From UBA7960 sp964624065 (GTDB lineage: Bacteria; Bacteroidota; Bacteroidia; Bacteroidales; UBA7960), in assembly GCA_964624065.1 (NCBI GenBank), contig CAZUWF010000004.1:52928-116927 (forward strand): a stretch of DNA of 64,000 nucleotides, written 5' to 3'. The translations under genes and the position numbers were made by a program. The notes beneath the pieces are model-generated. The model searched no databases. It saw only the letters and a list, made by a program, of their open reading frames with translations, and was not told where the DNA came from. Of this stretch, positions 1 through 9,307 are shown one piece after another; the first letter of the stretch is position 1; every line of letters starts with the position of its first letter.

Positions 1-133
1 GAAGTAAAATTCCATCGACCACAGTTTGGTTGAATTTCTCTATTTGGTTTCCCTTTACCATATCGGCAATAAAATTTCCGAGGAGTATGTCCTCGTTGTC
101 GCCAGAAAGGTATATGTGAGCCAAAAAATTCAT
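1..133 (-). CDS. Acyl carrier protein phosphodiesterase (AcpH/DUF479), 5' part only
   Basis: Only the first 44 codons lie in the window; the gene runs off the left edge. The start MNFLAHIYLSGD followed by LLGNFIADMVKG is the typical opening of the AcpH/DUF479 family, HD-like hydrolases that remove the 4'-phosphopantetheine arm from acyl carrier protein. The conserved His (residue 6) and the Asn/Asp pair in GNFIAD fit the family's metal site. It is divergent from iorA, with 167 bases between the two starts. The family call rests on the N-terminus alone. Confidence 0.75.
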   Translation of the reverse strand, partial: MNFLAHIYLSGDNEDILLGNFIADMVKGNQIEKFNQTVVDGILL

Positions 134-252
134 AGAACACCAAATTTTGCCTGTTTTTGTGAAATTGACAACAATTTATAGTGAATAACGTCAGTTTTGC
201 AAAATGTTTTATCAATTTTGCCAAAACCTGTTTCGAATTGTAATTTTTTATT

Positions 253-260
253 TAGTTTTG
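253..260 (+). promoter_or_regulatory. -7 promoter element upstream of iorA
   Basis: TAGTTTTG matches the Bacteroidota -7 consensus TAnnTTTG and ends 40 bases before the iorA ATG. I see no clear -33 TTG at the usual 19-21 base spacing. Confidence 0.45.
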
Positions 261-300
261 TGTCACTGCAAATATCATTCCAAAAGTAAACATATTATCA

Positions 301-1917
301 ATGCAAAGATTACTATTGTTGGGCGATGAGGCCATTGCACAGGCTGCAATTGATGCTGGATTGTCGGGTGTTTTTTCCTACCCGGGAACCCCCTCCACCG
401 AAATTACCGAGTACATTCGCTCCTCGCGCGAGGCAAGGGAAAAAGGCATCGTGGCCCGATGGTGCGCCAACGAAAAAACAGCCGCCGAGGCTGCACTAGG
501 GATGTCTTATGCCGGCCGCAAAACAATGACCTGTATGAAGCACGTAGGCTTGAACGTTGCCGCCGACCTTTTCATGAACTCATCAATTACGGGAGCAAAC
601 GGTGGTCTGATATTTGTGGTGGCCGATGACCCCTCGATGCACTCATCGCAAAACGAGCAAGATAGCCGCTACTATGGTAAGTTTGCAATGATGCCTGTAT
701 TGGAGCCAGGGAACCAACAAGAGGCTTACGATATGGTTCATTACGGGTTCGATTTTTCCGAAAAATTTGGAATTCCGGTGATGATAAGGATAACCACCAG
801 GTTGGCACACTCAAGAGCAGGCGTTGTGAGGAAACCATCAGTTGAACAAAACAGCCTTCGGCTTCCCGAAAATTCAAGCCAATTCATCCTGCTCCCTTCA
901 ATTGCGCGAAAGCAATATCAAAAGCTGCTTGACAACCAACCGCTTTTTGTGGACGAGTCCGAAAACTCTCCTTTTAACAAGTACCTTGACGGTTCGGACA
1001 AGTCCAAAGGAATTATTGCTTGCGGGCTGGCGTACAATTACTTGAAAGAGAACTTTCGTGATACAAAAGTTCCGTTTCCGGTTTTGCATATTACCCAATA
1101 TCCTTTGCCCGAGAAATTGGTCAGGAAGTTTTACGACGAATGTGAAAGCCTCCTGGTTTTGGAAGATGGCTATCCAATAGTTGAAGAAATGCTCAAGGGT
1201 TTCCTGAATGTTGGCAAGCCAATACATGGAAGGCTGGACGGCACCATAAAACGAACCGGAGAACTCAACCCCGGCATTGTTGCAGCCGGTTTGGGTTTCG
1301 AGCAGGGCGAACCCCTGCAAATTCCTTCATTGGTGGTTCCACGCCCCCCTTCAATGTGCAAGGGGTGCCCGCACATTGATAGTTTTTTGGGGCTCAATGA
1401 AGCCTTGGCACAGTTTGGCCCTGGAAGGGTGTTTTCTGATATAGGCTGCTACACCTTGAGTGCCCTGCCCCCTTACAATTCAATAAACACTTGCGTGGAT
1501 ATGGGTGCTTCGATCACCATGGCAAAGGGTGCAGCCGATGCGGGGCTGTTTCCGGCTGTAGCTGTTATTGGCGACAGTACATTTACCCACTCTGGAATGA
1601 CCGGGCTGCTCGATGCGGTGAACGACAAATCGAACATAACGGTAATAATTCTCGATAACGCTACCACAGGTATGACCGGCGGGCAACCATCGTCAGCCTT
1701 TGGCAGGATAGAGGAGATTTGCAAGGGACTTGGCGTGGAGGAGGACCACATTAAGGTTATGAAGCCAATACCAAAGAACTTGCAAGAAAACATTGAGATT
1801 ATGAAGCAAGAACTCCAATATCAGGGGGTTTCGGTAATAATAACCCGCCGCGAGTGCGTGGTCACCTTCAACCAGAAAATGCGAGAAAAAAGAAAAGAAA
1901 GGGAAAAGGGCGAATAG
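301..1917 (+). CDS. iorA: Indolepyruvate ferredoxin oxidoreductase, alpha subunit
   Basis: Large subunit of the TPP enzyme that oxidatively decarboxylates indolepyruvate and other aryl-pyruvates to the aryl-acetyl-CoA, passing electrons to ferredoxin. It serves fermentation of aromatic amino acids. The N-terminal TPP-pyrimidine domain carries GVFSYPGTPSTEI (about residues 24-36). The C-terminal TPP domain carries CKGCPH (Cys353, Cys356) and a GDSTFTHSG loop (from Gly424). The protein stops at 538 residues, soon after TRREC; the archaeal enzyme continues into a ferredoxin-like domain with two 4Fe-4S clusters, which is absent here. To my knowledge the short form is common in Bacteroidota. The iorB partner follows after 257 bases, an unusually wide gap for this pair. 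Confidence 0.93.
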   Translation: MQRLLLLGDEAIAQAAIDAGLSGVFSYPGTPSTEITEYIRSSREAREKGIVARWCANEKTAAEAALGMSYAGRKTMTCMKHVGLNVAADLFMNSSITGANGGLIFVVADDPSMHSSQNEQDSRYYGKFAMMPVLEPGNQQEAYDMVHYGFDFSEKFGIPVMIRITTRLAHSRAGVVRKPSVEQNSLRLPENSSQFILLPSIARKQYQKLLDNQPLFVDESENSPFNKYLDGSDKSKGIIACGLAYNYLKENFRDTKVPFPVLHITQYPLPEKLVRKFYDECESLLVLEDGYPIVEEMLKGFLNVGKPIHGRLDGTIKRTGELNPGIVAAGLGFEQGEPLQIPSLVVPRPPSMCKGCPHIDSFLGLNEALAQFGPGRVFSDIGCYTLSALPPYNSINTCVDMGASITMAKGAADAGLFPAVAVIGDSTFTHSGMTGLLDAVNDKSNITVIILDNATTGMTGGQPSSAFGRIEEICKGLGVEEDHIKVMKPIPKNLQENIEIMKQELQYQGVSVIITRRECVVTFNQKMREKRKEREKGE

Positions 1918-2174
1918 TTAATGGCTTAAAGTGAAAGGGTGCCTTCGAGATGGAGCAACCGTGCAAAAGCTCGAAAGACTCCTGGCATTGGTCGAGGGCG
2001 TTAAGCATCAATAAGAATGCAGGTAACAATTTACAATAACAATAAAAATAACACCCAACAACCAATACCGAACTCCCCAAAGCCTATATTCACCCGAAGT
2101 TAAAATGCCAAAAGCAAAACAATCACCAATTAACAACTACTAATCACCAACAATAAACTTCATAAATAGTCACC
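1918..2174. other. Spacer between iorA and iorB, no gene seen
   Basis: 257 bases without a convincing gene. Short frames exist on both strands (27 codons on plus, 70 on minus overlapping the iorA end), but neither has a recognisable domain. I see no terminator hairpin, so co-transcription of iorA and iorB remains possible. No trace of the missing ferredoxin domain of iorA can be read here. Confidence 0.4.
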
Positions 2175-2753
2175 ATGAAAATAGACATTATCTTGGCTGG
2201 GGTTGGAGGGCAAGGGATCTTGTCAATTGCAGCCACTATAGGTTATGCCGCGGTAGAGGCTGGCCTTTTCTTAAAGCAAGCCGAGGTGCACGGTATGAGC
2301 CAGCGCGGTGGCGATGTGCAATCGCACTTCAGGTTGTCTGACACCGAGATTGCATCAGACCTAATTCCCATTGGCGGAGCCGATATGATAATTTCGGTGG
2401 AGCCCATGGAGGGGCTGAGGTACTTGCCTTACCTGAAAAAAAATGGATGGCTAATCACAAACACAAAGCCTTTTATCAACATTTCCAACTATCCCGACAT
2501 TGAGGCGGTCATGAAGGAAATTAAAACCGTACCTAATCACGTGGCCATAGATGCCGATACAATTGCTGGAGGAATAGGCACAACAAAAGCCGCCAATATG
2601 GTAATTCTTGGCGCTGCTTCGCCATTTTTGAACATTGATTTTGAAAAACTTGAAAACTCAATTAAGTTTATTTTCGGAAGAAAGGGCGAGGATTTGGTTA
2701 ACATTAACCTTGATGCAATTCGCACCGGCCGAAAACTGGCCCTCGAAAGATAG
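2175..2753 (+). CDS. iorB: Indolepyruvate ferredoxin oxidoreductase, beta subunit
   Basis: Small subunit of the aryl-pyruvate oxidoreductase, corresponding to the gamma-type catalytic domain of the 2-oxoacid:ferredoxin oxidoreductase superfamily. It opens with a glycine-rich loop GVGGQGILS (residues 9-17) and contains the signature EVHGMSQRGGDVQSH (about 39-53). Its 192 residues are normal for IorB. It should pair with IorA upstream to form the CoA-acylating aryl-pyruvate oxidase. No separate promoter is obvious in the spacer. Confidence 0.93.
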   Translation: MKIDIILAGVGGQGILSIAATIGYAAVEAGLFLKQAEVHGMSQRGGDVQSHFRLSDTEIASDLIPIGGADMIISVEPMEGLRYLPYLKKNGWLITNTKPFINISNYPDIEAVMKEIKTVPNHVAIDADTIAGGIGTTKAANMVILGAASPFLNIDFEKLENSIKFIFGRKGEDLVNINLDAIRTGRKLALER

Positions 2754-2910
2754 GATAAACGTTTTACAATAGGTTTTTCAAAGGGTTATTCCTTTCTTTG
2801 GGCGATTTTGTTGGAAAACTTTTTCGCCAGGTTTTTGTTAAAATGAAAATCTTTGACCCCCAGGCGCCAGCGCTGATATATTTAAGCAAAACAAGTAATA
2901 CTTAAAATAA

Positions 2911-5796
2911 ATGATCACCAACAACTTCATTAACCGCCACAATGGCCCAACGGCAGCCGACCAACAAATAATGTTGAAAAAATCAGGATTCAAAACCATT
3001 GAAGAACTTATTGACAAAACCATTCCCCCTTCAATAAGGCTCCCCAAGCCACTTGACATTCCGGCAGGCCTGAACGAGTACGAGTATTACAAGCATATTA
3101 AATCTTTGGCGTCGAAAAACAAGATTTTCAGATCGTACATTGGACTTGGCTACTACAATACCATAGTGCCGGGTGTGATACAGAGGAATATGCTCGAAAA
3201 CCCGGGGTGGTACACCGCCTACACTCCCTACCAAGCAGAAATTTCTCAGGGGCGCCTCGAAGCCTTGCTCAATTTTCAAACCTTGATTTCTGATCTTACC
3301 GGAATGGAAGTTGCCAACGCTTCACTCTTGGACGAGGCCACCGCCGCTGCCGAAGCAATGCTAATGTTGTTTGCAGGCCGCCCGCGAGAGGCCCAAAAAA
3401 GGGGTGCCAACAAGTTTTTCGTATCTAAAAGAGTTTTACCTCAAACCATAGAAGTGGTAAAGGCTCGTGCCAAACACGTAAATGTTGAGGTTGTTGTTGA
3501 CTGTATCCTTGAGGCAAAACTTGACGAAAGCTTCTTCGGAGTTTTGGTTCAATACCCAAACGAAAGAGGAAAAATTTCCGATTTCAGACCATTTGTACAA
3601 TATGCCAAGACTGTTGGGGCAAGGGTGGCCGTGGCCTCCGACCTTTTAAGCCTAACCCTCCTTACTCCTCCGGGCGAATGGGGAGCCGACGTGGTGGTTG
3701 GATCGGCCCAAAGATTTGGTGTTCCTATGGGTTACGGTGGCCCGCACGCAGGATTCTTTGCCACACGAGATGAATTCAAACGGCAAATTCCCGGAAGAAT
3801 CATTGGTGTTTCGGTTGACATTAACGGTAAAAGTGCCCTGAGGATGGCCCTTCAAACCCGCGAGCAACACATCAAGCGCGAAAAGGCCACTTCAAACATA
3901 TGCACCGCTCAGGCATTGCTCGCAAATATGGCCGGCATGTACGCCGCATACCACGGCCCCAAAGGGCTGAAGGAGATTGCCGTGAAAGTTAACACTATGG
4001 CAGCGGTAACAGCCCAAGAAGTTGAAAAGTACGGGTACAGGCAACTTAACGATTACTTCTTCGATACGGTTTTGATCGAAACCCCACGGGATGTTTCGGC
4101 AGATAAAGTGCTTAAACTAGCATTGGATAAGGAAATGAACTTCCGCAAGGTGGATGAAAATCTTGTTGGACTTAGCTTTGACGAAACCACATCGCTGGTC
4201 GATGTCAACGACATTCTCGATGTGTTTGCCGCCGCCACAGGAAAGAAATACCACAAGTACGTATGCGAAGGGAACCCTTGCAGGTGTTTTGAAATTAAAA
4301 CTATCCCTGACAACCTGTTGCGCACCAGCGATTACCTCACCCACCCAGTATTCAACAGCTATCATTCCGAAACGGATATGATGCGGTATATTAAGAAGTT
4401 GGAAAATTATGATTTGGCTTTAAATCGAACCATGATCCCGCTTGGCTCTTGCACTATGAAACTTAACGCCGCTGCTGAAATGTTTGCCATGAGCTGGCCA
4501 GAGTTCGGATCAATTCACCCATTCGTTCCTGTTGATCAGGCGGAAGGGTATCAAGAACTTATTTCAGGGCTAGAGAGAGATTTATGCGAGATTACCGGGT
4601 TTGCGGGCATTAGTTTTATGCCCAACTCTGGAGCTTCTGGCGAGTATGCAGGGTTGTTGGTAATAAAGGCATACCACGAGAGTAGGGGAGAGGGGCATCG
4701 AAACATCACGCTTATCCCATCATCGGCCCACGGCACCAACCCTGCAAGTGCGGTTATGGCTGGAATGACCGTGGTTGTGGTTAAATGCGATGAAAAAGGA
4801 AACGTTGACATAGAAGACCTTCGCAAGAAGGCCCAGGAGCATAAAGACCTCCTTTCGGCCATAATGATAACATATCCATCGACCCACGGTGTTTTTGAGG
4901 AAGAAATTTTGGAAATTGCAAAAATCATTCACGAGTATGGCGGCCAAGTTTATATGGATGGAGCCAATATGAATGCTCAGGTGGGATTCACCAATCCTGC
5001 CATTTGCGGAGCCGATGTTTGCCACCTAAACCTTCACAAAACCTTTGCCATACCTCACGGAGGTGGCGGCCCTGGCGTTGGCCCAATTGGAGTGGCAAAA
5101 CATTTGCTTCCATTCTTGCCAAATCACCCAGAGGTGAAAACTGGTGGAGAAAACGGAATCCCCGCCGTTTCGGCAGCTCCATTCGGCAGTGCTTTCATCC
5201 TAACAATTACCTATGCCTACATAAGGCTTTTGGGTGGCAAGGGACTGACCGAAGCTACCGCCGTGGCTATACTAAGTGCCAACTACCTTAAAGCCGCACT
5301 CGAAAATCACTACCCCGTACTTTTTACGGGCAAGAACAACACGGTGGCGCACGAAATGATTCTTGACTGCAATCACTTCAAGCGAAATGTTGACATTGAT
5401 GCAATTGACATTGCAAAGCGATTGATGGACTATGGCTTCCATGCCCCAACCGTAGCATTTCCTGTTCCGGGAACCCTAATGGTGGAGCCCACAGAGAGCG
5501 AGCCACTTCGCGAGCTGGATAGGTTTGTAGATGCCATGATTGCCATACGCGAAGAAATTCGTGAGGTTGAAGAAGGCAAGGCTTCAAAGGATAACAACGT
5601 GGTCAAGAACTCGCCGCACACGGCCAAGATGGTTACCGCAACCGAGTGGGCTATGCCTTACACCCGGGAGAAGGCTGCATTTCCCCTTCATTGGCTCGAA
5701 GAAATGAAGTACTTCACTCCAGTGGCACGAGTTGACAATTCATATGGCGACAGGAACCTGGTTTGTACCTGCGAACCAACCGAAAGCTATATGTAG
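2911..5796 (+). CDS. gcvP: Glycine dehydrogenase (decarboxylating), P protein
   Basis: PLP-dependent P protein of the glycine cleavage system. It decarboxylates glycine and transfers the aminomethyl group to the lipoyl arm of GcvH. At 961 residues it is the fused form, with both halves present (GcvPA-like about 1-440, GcvPB-like about 460-961). The PLP-binding lysine is Lys710 in HLNLHKTF, followed by the glycine-rich IPHGGGGPG stretch. The N-terminus (FINRHNGPT) is that of full-length P proteins, supporting the ATG used. Its substrate protein GcvH is about 30 kb away; the T protein is not in the window. Confidence 0.97.
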   Translation: MITNNFINRHNGPTAADQQIMLKKSGFKTIEELIDKTIPPSIRLPKPLDIPAGLNEYEYYKHIKSLASKNKIFRSYIGLGYYNTIVPGVIQRNMLENPGWYTAYTPYQAEISQGRLEALLNFQTLISDLTGMEVANASLLDEATAAAEAMLMLFAGRPREAQKRGANKFFVSKRVLPQTIEVVKARAKHVNVEVVVDCILEAKLDESFFGVLVQYPNERGKISDFRPFVQYAKTVGARVAVASDLLSLTLLTPPGEWGADVVVGSAQRFGVPMGYGGPHAGFFATRDEFKRQIPGRIIGVSVDINGKSALRMALQTREQHIKREKATSNICTAQALLANMAGMYAAYHGPKGLKEIAVKVNTMAAVTAQEVEKYGYRQLNDYFFDTVLIETPRDVSADKVLKLALDKEMNFRKVDENLVGLSFDETTSLVDVNDILDVFAAATGKKYHKYVCEGNPCRCFEIKTIPDNLLRTSDYLTHPVFNSYHSETDMMRYIKKLENYDLALNRTMIPLGSCTMKLNAAAEMFAMSWPEFGSIHPFVPVDQAEGYQELISGLERDLCEITGFAGISFMPNSGASGEYAGLLVIKAYHESRGEGHRNITLIPSSAHGTNPASAVMAGMTVVVVKCDEKGNVDIEDLRKKAQEHKDLLSAIMITYPSTHGVFEEEILEIAKIIHEYGGQVYMDGANMNAQVGFTNPAICGADVCHLNLHKTFAIPHGGGGPGVGPIGVAKHLLPFLPNHPEVKTGGENGIPAVSAAPFGSAFILTITYAYIRLLGGKGLTEATAVAILSANYLKAALENHYPVLFTGKNNTVAHEMILDCNHFKRNVDIDAIDIAKRLMDYGFHAPTVAFPVPGTLMVEPTESEPLRELDRFVDAMIAIREEIREVEEGKASKDNNVVKNSPHTAKMVTATEWAMPYTREKAAFPLHWLEEMKYFTPVARVDNSYGDRNLVCTCEPTESYM

Positions 5797-5844
5797 TTTT
5801 ATTGTTCCTTTTATAAAAACGTAATAACCAAAACCTTTTTGCCG

Positions 5845-7050
5845 GTGAGTCTCCCAGGTAAAAAAATAGTGTTTTTAATTTTTGCCAGCCTTGTCTTTTT
5901 ATTATTTAAAGCTCAAGCCGAAACCCGAAGCAGGGCGCAATACCCCGGTTGGCTTTCTGATGCCTACTTTGGAGTAAACGTTGGCTACATTCACTATCCT
6001 TTTGGCAACCAACACCTGGAGCCAGGCTTGCAAGCAGCTCGCATTTCAATACCGGGGCCTGCGGTAAGGATTATGCTATACGGTAGAGACTTTGGACCCT
6101 ACCTGTCAATGCAGGTTACCTATATGCGACCTGTGGAGTGGGTTAAATACCACGATATTAATGAGCCCGGAAATCGGAGACAGGTATGGATGAATGTTGC
6201 CGGGCTAACCCTCAAGCCAATGCTTCCTATTGGCGAAAGGCTAACTCTTACTGGTGAGGCCGGGCTTGCAATAGTTACACGTCACGGATTTGATTTTCGT
6301 GGAGCTCCCGGCATCAAGGATGCCAACTATGCTTCGGTGTTGGTTGGCGCGGGATTAAAGTACAAGGTGGGGCGCAATTGGGATTTAACCTTTCACGGTG
6401 CATTTTCGCCCGAAAACAAAAAGGCCAACCAACCCTACACCTACTTTTTCTCACCGGGATTTCAGTATAATATGCGCCCCATACCCAATGAAGTTGTGGA
6501 GCGTAACGAAAACTCCGGATATATTTTTCCGGTAAACCAAATCAAGGTTGGGTATTCGACAAATGCACTTGGCTACGGGGTAAACAATTTTTTGGCCGAA
6601 GGAGCCATCCCGGTATTTTGGGGCGGCAATGTTCATGTAAAAAAAGGGTTATCAGTAAGCTACCAGCGAAATCTTTTTCACACCAGAAGGAATTTTTCCT
6701 TTGATGTGGGGATTAGTGCCTCAATTTGGGAAACTCGCGACGACACCAATTTTTTCACATTGGCACTTTATCCTGTTTTCAGGTTTACCCCTATTAGGAC
6801 CAAAACATCAGATTATTACTTTTTTTATTCGGTTGCCGGGCCTACCTTCATTTCCCAAAAAATCATTGATGGCCACGATACGGGCGAAAAATTCACCTTT
6901 CACGACTATATGGGCCTAGGGTCGTTTTTCGGCAAGAAAAAGCAGTTTAACGCGGAGATAAAAATTGGCCACTACTCAAACGGTAACCTCTTTCCTCAAA
7001 ACGCAAGCGTGAAGGTGCCCCTAACTTTTGCACTTGGATACACTTTCTAG
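5845..7050 (+). CDS. Outer-membrane protein with PagL-like acyloxyacyl hydrolase domain
   Basis: Predicted outer-membrane beta-barrel with a signal peptide (cleavage probably after FKAQA) and a terminal Phe typical of barrel proteins. The last 30 residues carry GHYSNGNLFPQN, resembling the His-x-Ser active-site strand of lipid A 3-O-deacylase PagL (His and Ser about 26 and 24 residues from the end). The third PagL catalytic residue, a Glu about 12 positions after the Ser, is not visible at that spacing, so activity is uncertain. There is no ATG near the start; GTG at 5845 gives a clean signal peptide, and a TTG lies two codons earlier. Its last 4 bases overlap the convergent flippase gene. 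Confidence 0.7.
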   Translation: MSLPGKKIVFLIFASLVFLLFKAQAETRSRAQYPGWLSDAYFGVNVGYIHYPFGNQHLEPGLQAARISIPGPAVRIMLYGRDFGPYLSMQVTYMRPVEWVKYHDINEPGNRRQVWMNVAGLTLKPMLPIGERLTLTGEAGLAIVTRHGFDFRGAPGIKDANYASVLVGAGLKYKVGRNWDLTFHGAFSPENKKANQPYTYFFSPGFQYNMRPIPNEVVERNENSGYIFPVNQIKVGYSTNALGYGVNNFLAEGAIPVFWGGNVHVKKGLSVSYQRNLFHTRRNFSFDVGISASIWETRDDTNFFTLALYPVFRFTPIRTKTSDYYFFYSVAGPTFISQKIIDGHDTGEKFTFHDYMGLGSFFGKKKQFNAEIKIGHYSNGNLFPQNASVKVPLTFALGYTF

Positions 7051-8564
7051 ATTGGCCTCTTACGGAATGCTGGAATCAAATGTTTAAATTGTTTAAAGAA
7101 GCTCCTATCAATCAAGGCAACGAAAAGTCCGAAAACAATTAAAAGTAAGATTCCTTCAAAGTACCGGAATAAACCCGACATATCGGGCAAGGCAAGACTC
7201 AGAAAATAGAGTGCTACCGCCCCGGCAATCATAAGGATCAACCGCCCGGTTTCATAAGGTACAGGGTAGTTTTTTTGTCCTAGGAAGTATGAAATTAACA
7301 CCATAGTGAAATAGCAAGCAAGGGCCGCCCAAGCCGAACCCACGTATCCAATTTTTGGAATTAACAACACATTTAGAACGATGGTAACAAAAGTGCCCAC
7401 CATAGTAATGATGGCTCCATACCATGTTTTGTCAGTAAGCTTGTACCAAAAGGAAAGGTTGAAATAGATTCCCAAGAACAAATTTGCCATGAGAAGAATC
7501 GGCACCACGATCAACCCTTCCCTGAACCTTGCCCCTACAAACAAGCCTACAACGTCTATGAAAAACATAGTGGCAAGAAATAAGAAAAGGCAAGCCACCA
7601 AAAAATACTTCAAAACCAATGCGTAGGTTTGACGGGCATTTTGTTGCGACTCTTGGAAAAAAAAGAACGGTTCGGCGGCAAACCTGAAGGCTTGGATGAA
7701 AAGTACCATAATGACGCTTACCTTGTAGCAGGCCCCGTAAATTCCGATCAAATACCTTGGATCGTCAACGGGCAAAAGGTGCGTGAGCAAAATTTTGTCG
7801 AGGTTAACATTTGCCACACCAGCCAGGCCAACGAAGGCAAGAGGAGTTGAGAACGCAAAAATCTTTCGCCACATTGAGGCCGAAAATTCGAACCTTTCGC
7901 GAAAAACAACAGGGAGCAATAAAACAAGGGTTATTAAACTCGACAGCAAAACCGAAACAAACACGTAGCCTACACCAAGCTCGGGCTTGTAAATGCCTCC
8001 AACCATAGGTTTTAAAATCTCTGGACCGCTTTTGAGAAGCAACGGGCAGAGCCACAAGAAGAAAACATTGAAGCCAACGTTGGAAACAATGTTAACCAGT
8101 TTTAGCACGGCAAACCTTACAGGCCTATTCTCTGCCCTTAGCCTCGCAAACGGTATTGAAATGATTGCATCGAGGGCAACAATTGCCGCCATCAATACTA
8201 CGTAATCGCCCCGCCCCGGGAAATCTAGAAGGCTGGCAATTGGTTGGTTAAATGCAATAACTACAAGGGCAAAAATGATTGAAACAGCTGAAACAGAAAA
8301 CAAGGCTGCCGTGAAGACCTTGGCTCTTTCGTACTTATGCTTTTCAAAAAATCTGAAAAAACCGGTTTCCATCCCATGAATCAACAACACCATCAAAAAG
8401 GCAATGTAACTATAAAGAAGGGTAACGATCCCGTACTCGTCGGGTGAGAAAACCAGATAGGTGTGAAACGGCACCAGCAAGTAACCAACCATACGACCCA
8501 CTATACTGCTCATTCCATAAATGGCAGTTTGGCCAGCAAGAATCTTTAATGGACTACTTGACAT
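7047..8564 (-). CDS. Lipopolysaccharide/O-antigen flippase-type membrane protein (MATE/Wzx-like)
   Basis: A 505-residue polytopic inner-membrane protein with about 12-14 hydrophobic helices, in the polysaccharide-biosynthesis branch of the MOP (MATE/Wzx) superfamily. It probably flips a lipid-linked sugar across the inner membrane. The N-terminus (QTAIYGMSSIVGRMVGYLL) is typical of this family in Bacteroidota. No glycosyltransferase genes flank it, so its substrate cannot be inferred. A -7 promoter element lies just upstream of the ATG. Its stop overlaps the convergent PagL-like gene by 4 bases. Confidence 0.85.
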   Translation of the reverse strand: MSSSPLKILAGQTAIYGMSSIVGRMVGYLLVPFHTYLVFSPDEYGIVTLLYSYIAFLMVLLIHGMETGFFRFFEKHKYERAKVFTAALFSVSAVSIIFALVVIAFNQPIASLLDFPGRGDYVVLMAAIVALDAIISIPFARLRAENRPVRFAVLKLVNIVSNVGFNVFFLWLCPLLLKSGPEILKPMVGGIYKPELGVGYVFVSVLLSSLITLVLLLPVVFRERFEFSASMWRKIFAFSTPLAFVGLAGVANVNLDKILLTHLLPVDDPRYLIGIYGACYKVSVIMVLFIQAFRFAAEPFFFFQESQQNARQTYALVLKYFLVACLFLFLATMFFIDVVGLFVGARFREGLIVVPILLMANLFLGIYFNLSFWYKLTDKTWYGAIITMVGTFVTIVLNVLLIPKIGYVGSAWAALACYFTMVLISYFLGQKNYPVPYETGRLILMIAGAVALYFLSLALPDMSGLFRYFEGILLLIVFGLFVALIDRSFFKQFKHLIPAFRKRPI

Positions 8565-8575
8565 TGTTTTTTTTG

Positions 8576-8583
8576 CAAATATA
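8576..8583 (-). promoter_or_regulatory. -7 promoter element of the flippase gene
   Basis: On the minus strand this reads TATATTTG, matching TAnnTTTG, 11 bases upstream of the ATG, implying a very short leader. Confidence 0.5.
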
Positions 8584-8636
8584 CGTTTTAGCCTGGCAAT
8601 TATTACGGGTAATTTATTTTTGAGCTCCTTAATAAG

Positions 8637-8662
8637 AAAAGGCTGCCAAAAGGCAGCCTTTT
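8637..8662 (-). terminator. Intrinsic terminator downstream of tRNA-Arg
   Basis: An 11-bp perfect stem (GGCTGCC core flanked by A/T pairs) with a 4-base loop, starting 8 bases after the tRNA end, with a T-rich tail in the minus direction. Confidence 0.8.
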
Positions 8663-8670
8663 CAATCTTG

Positions 8671-8742
8671 TAGCTCCGACAGGAATCGAACCTGTATCTA
8701 AAGTTTAGGAAACTTCCATTCTATCCATTGAACTACGGAGCC
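8671..8742 (-). tRNA. tRNA-Arg (anticodon CCT)
   Basis: Minus-strand cloverleaf of 72 bases: acceptor GGCTCCG/CGGAGCT (one G-T closing pair), anticodon arm GAAGT-TTCCTAA-ACTTT giving anticodon CCT, T arm ACAGG-TTCGATT-CCTGT, discriminator A, no encoded CCA. It has its own -7 promoter element upstream and a terminator downstream. Confidence 0.93.
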
Positions 8743-8753
8743 AAAACGAGGTG

Positions 8754-8761
8754 CAAAGGTA
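8754..8761 (-). promoter_or_regulatory. -7 promoter element of tRNA-Arg
   Basis: Minus strand TACCTTTG, a perfect TAnnTTTG, 11 bases upstream of the tRNA 5' end. Confidence 0.65.
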
Positions 8762-9307
8762 ATAAAATTATTCAAGATTCCACAACCCCGATTTGCAATC
8801 AGTTTTTGAGAACTTAGAAGGATGAGTAGGAGTTGCCGCGCGAGTGTCCACACAAACAGAATACTGATGACCAGGTCTTCATGCCAAAGTTTGTTTCAAA
8901 AGGTTGAAAAATAGGGTTTGCGACAACCTTCACTGGTCATCAAAATGATAGCCCTAACCCCTCACTGCATCTTTAGGATTTTTGATAAAACCCTTTTAAT
9001 TGGCAGGTTTTTCAATATAGCCAATCCGCTTCTTGCGGGTAATGTCATCGGACGACTTGGCAGGTAAAAACGCAGTGATCTTAATTGGTTTGCACAGCCA
9101 CCAACTCTTTCCACTCGGAAGGCAGGGCATATAGCTTTTTCTCGCCTTAATACTAGAGTTTTGGTTCAAGCGTTTTCTTGGGTCACTGGGCTAGTAGGGG
9201 TGGGGTAGGGATGAATCTCTAAGCCACTCTGTAATAAGTGCCACGGTTCACCTAACAAGCTCCCCGTTGCCTTGGTGGCTAAAAGGGACGAGGGTGCACT
9301 TTTTTGA
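8762..9307. other. Non-coding or decayed stretch
   Basis: No intact gene. Around 8990-9150 the minus strand has protein-like pieces in shifted frames, for example KKLYALPSEWKELVAVQTN followed one frame over by ITAFLPAKSSDDITRKK. That could be a frameshifted relic or chance. I cannot assign a family. The 60-codon minus-strand frame at 9166-9348 overlaps the next gene's end and looks spurious. Confidence 0.35.
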
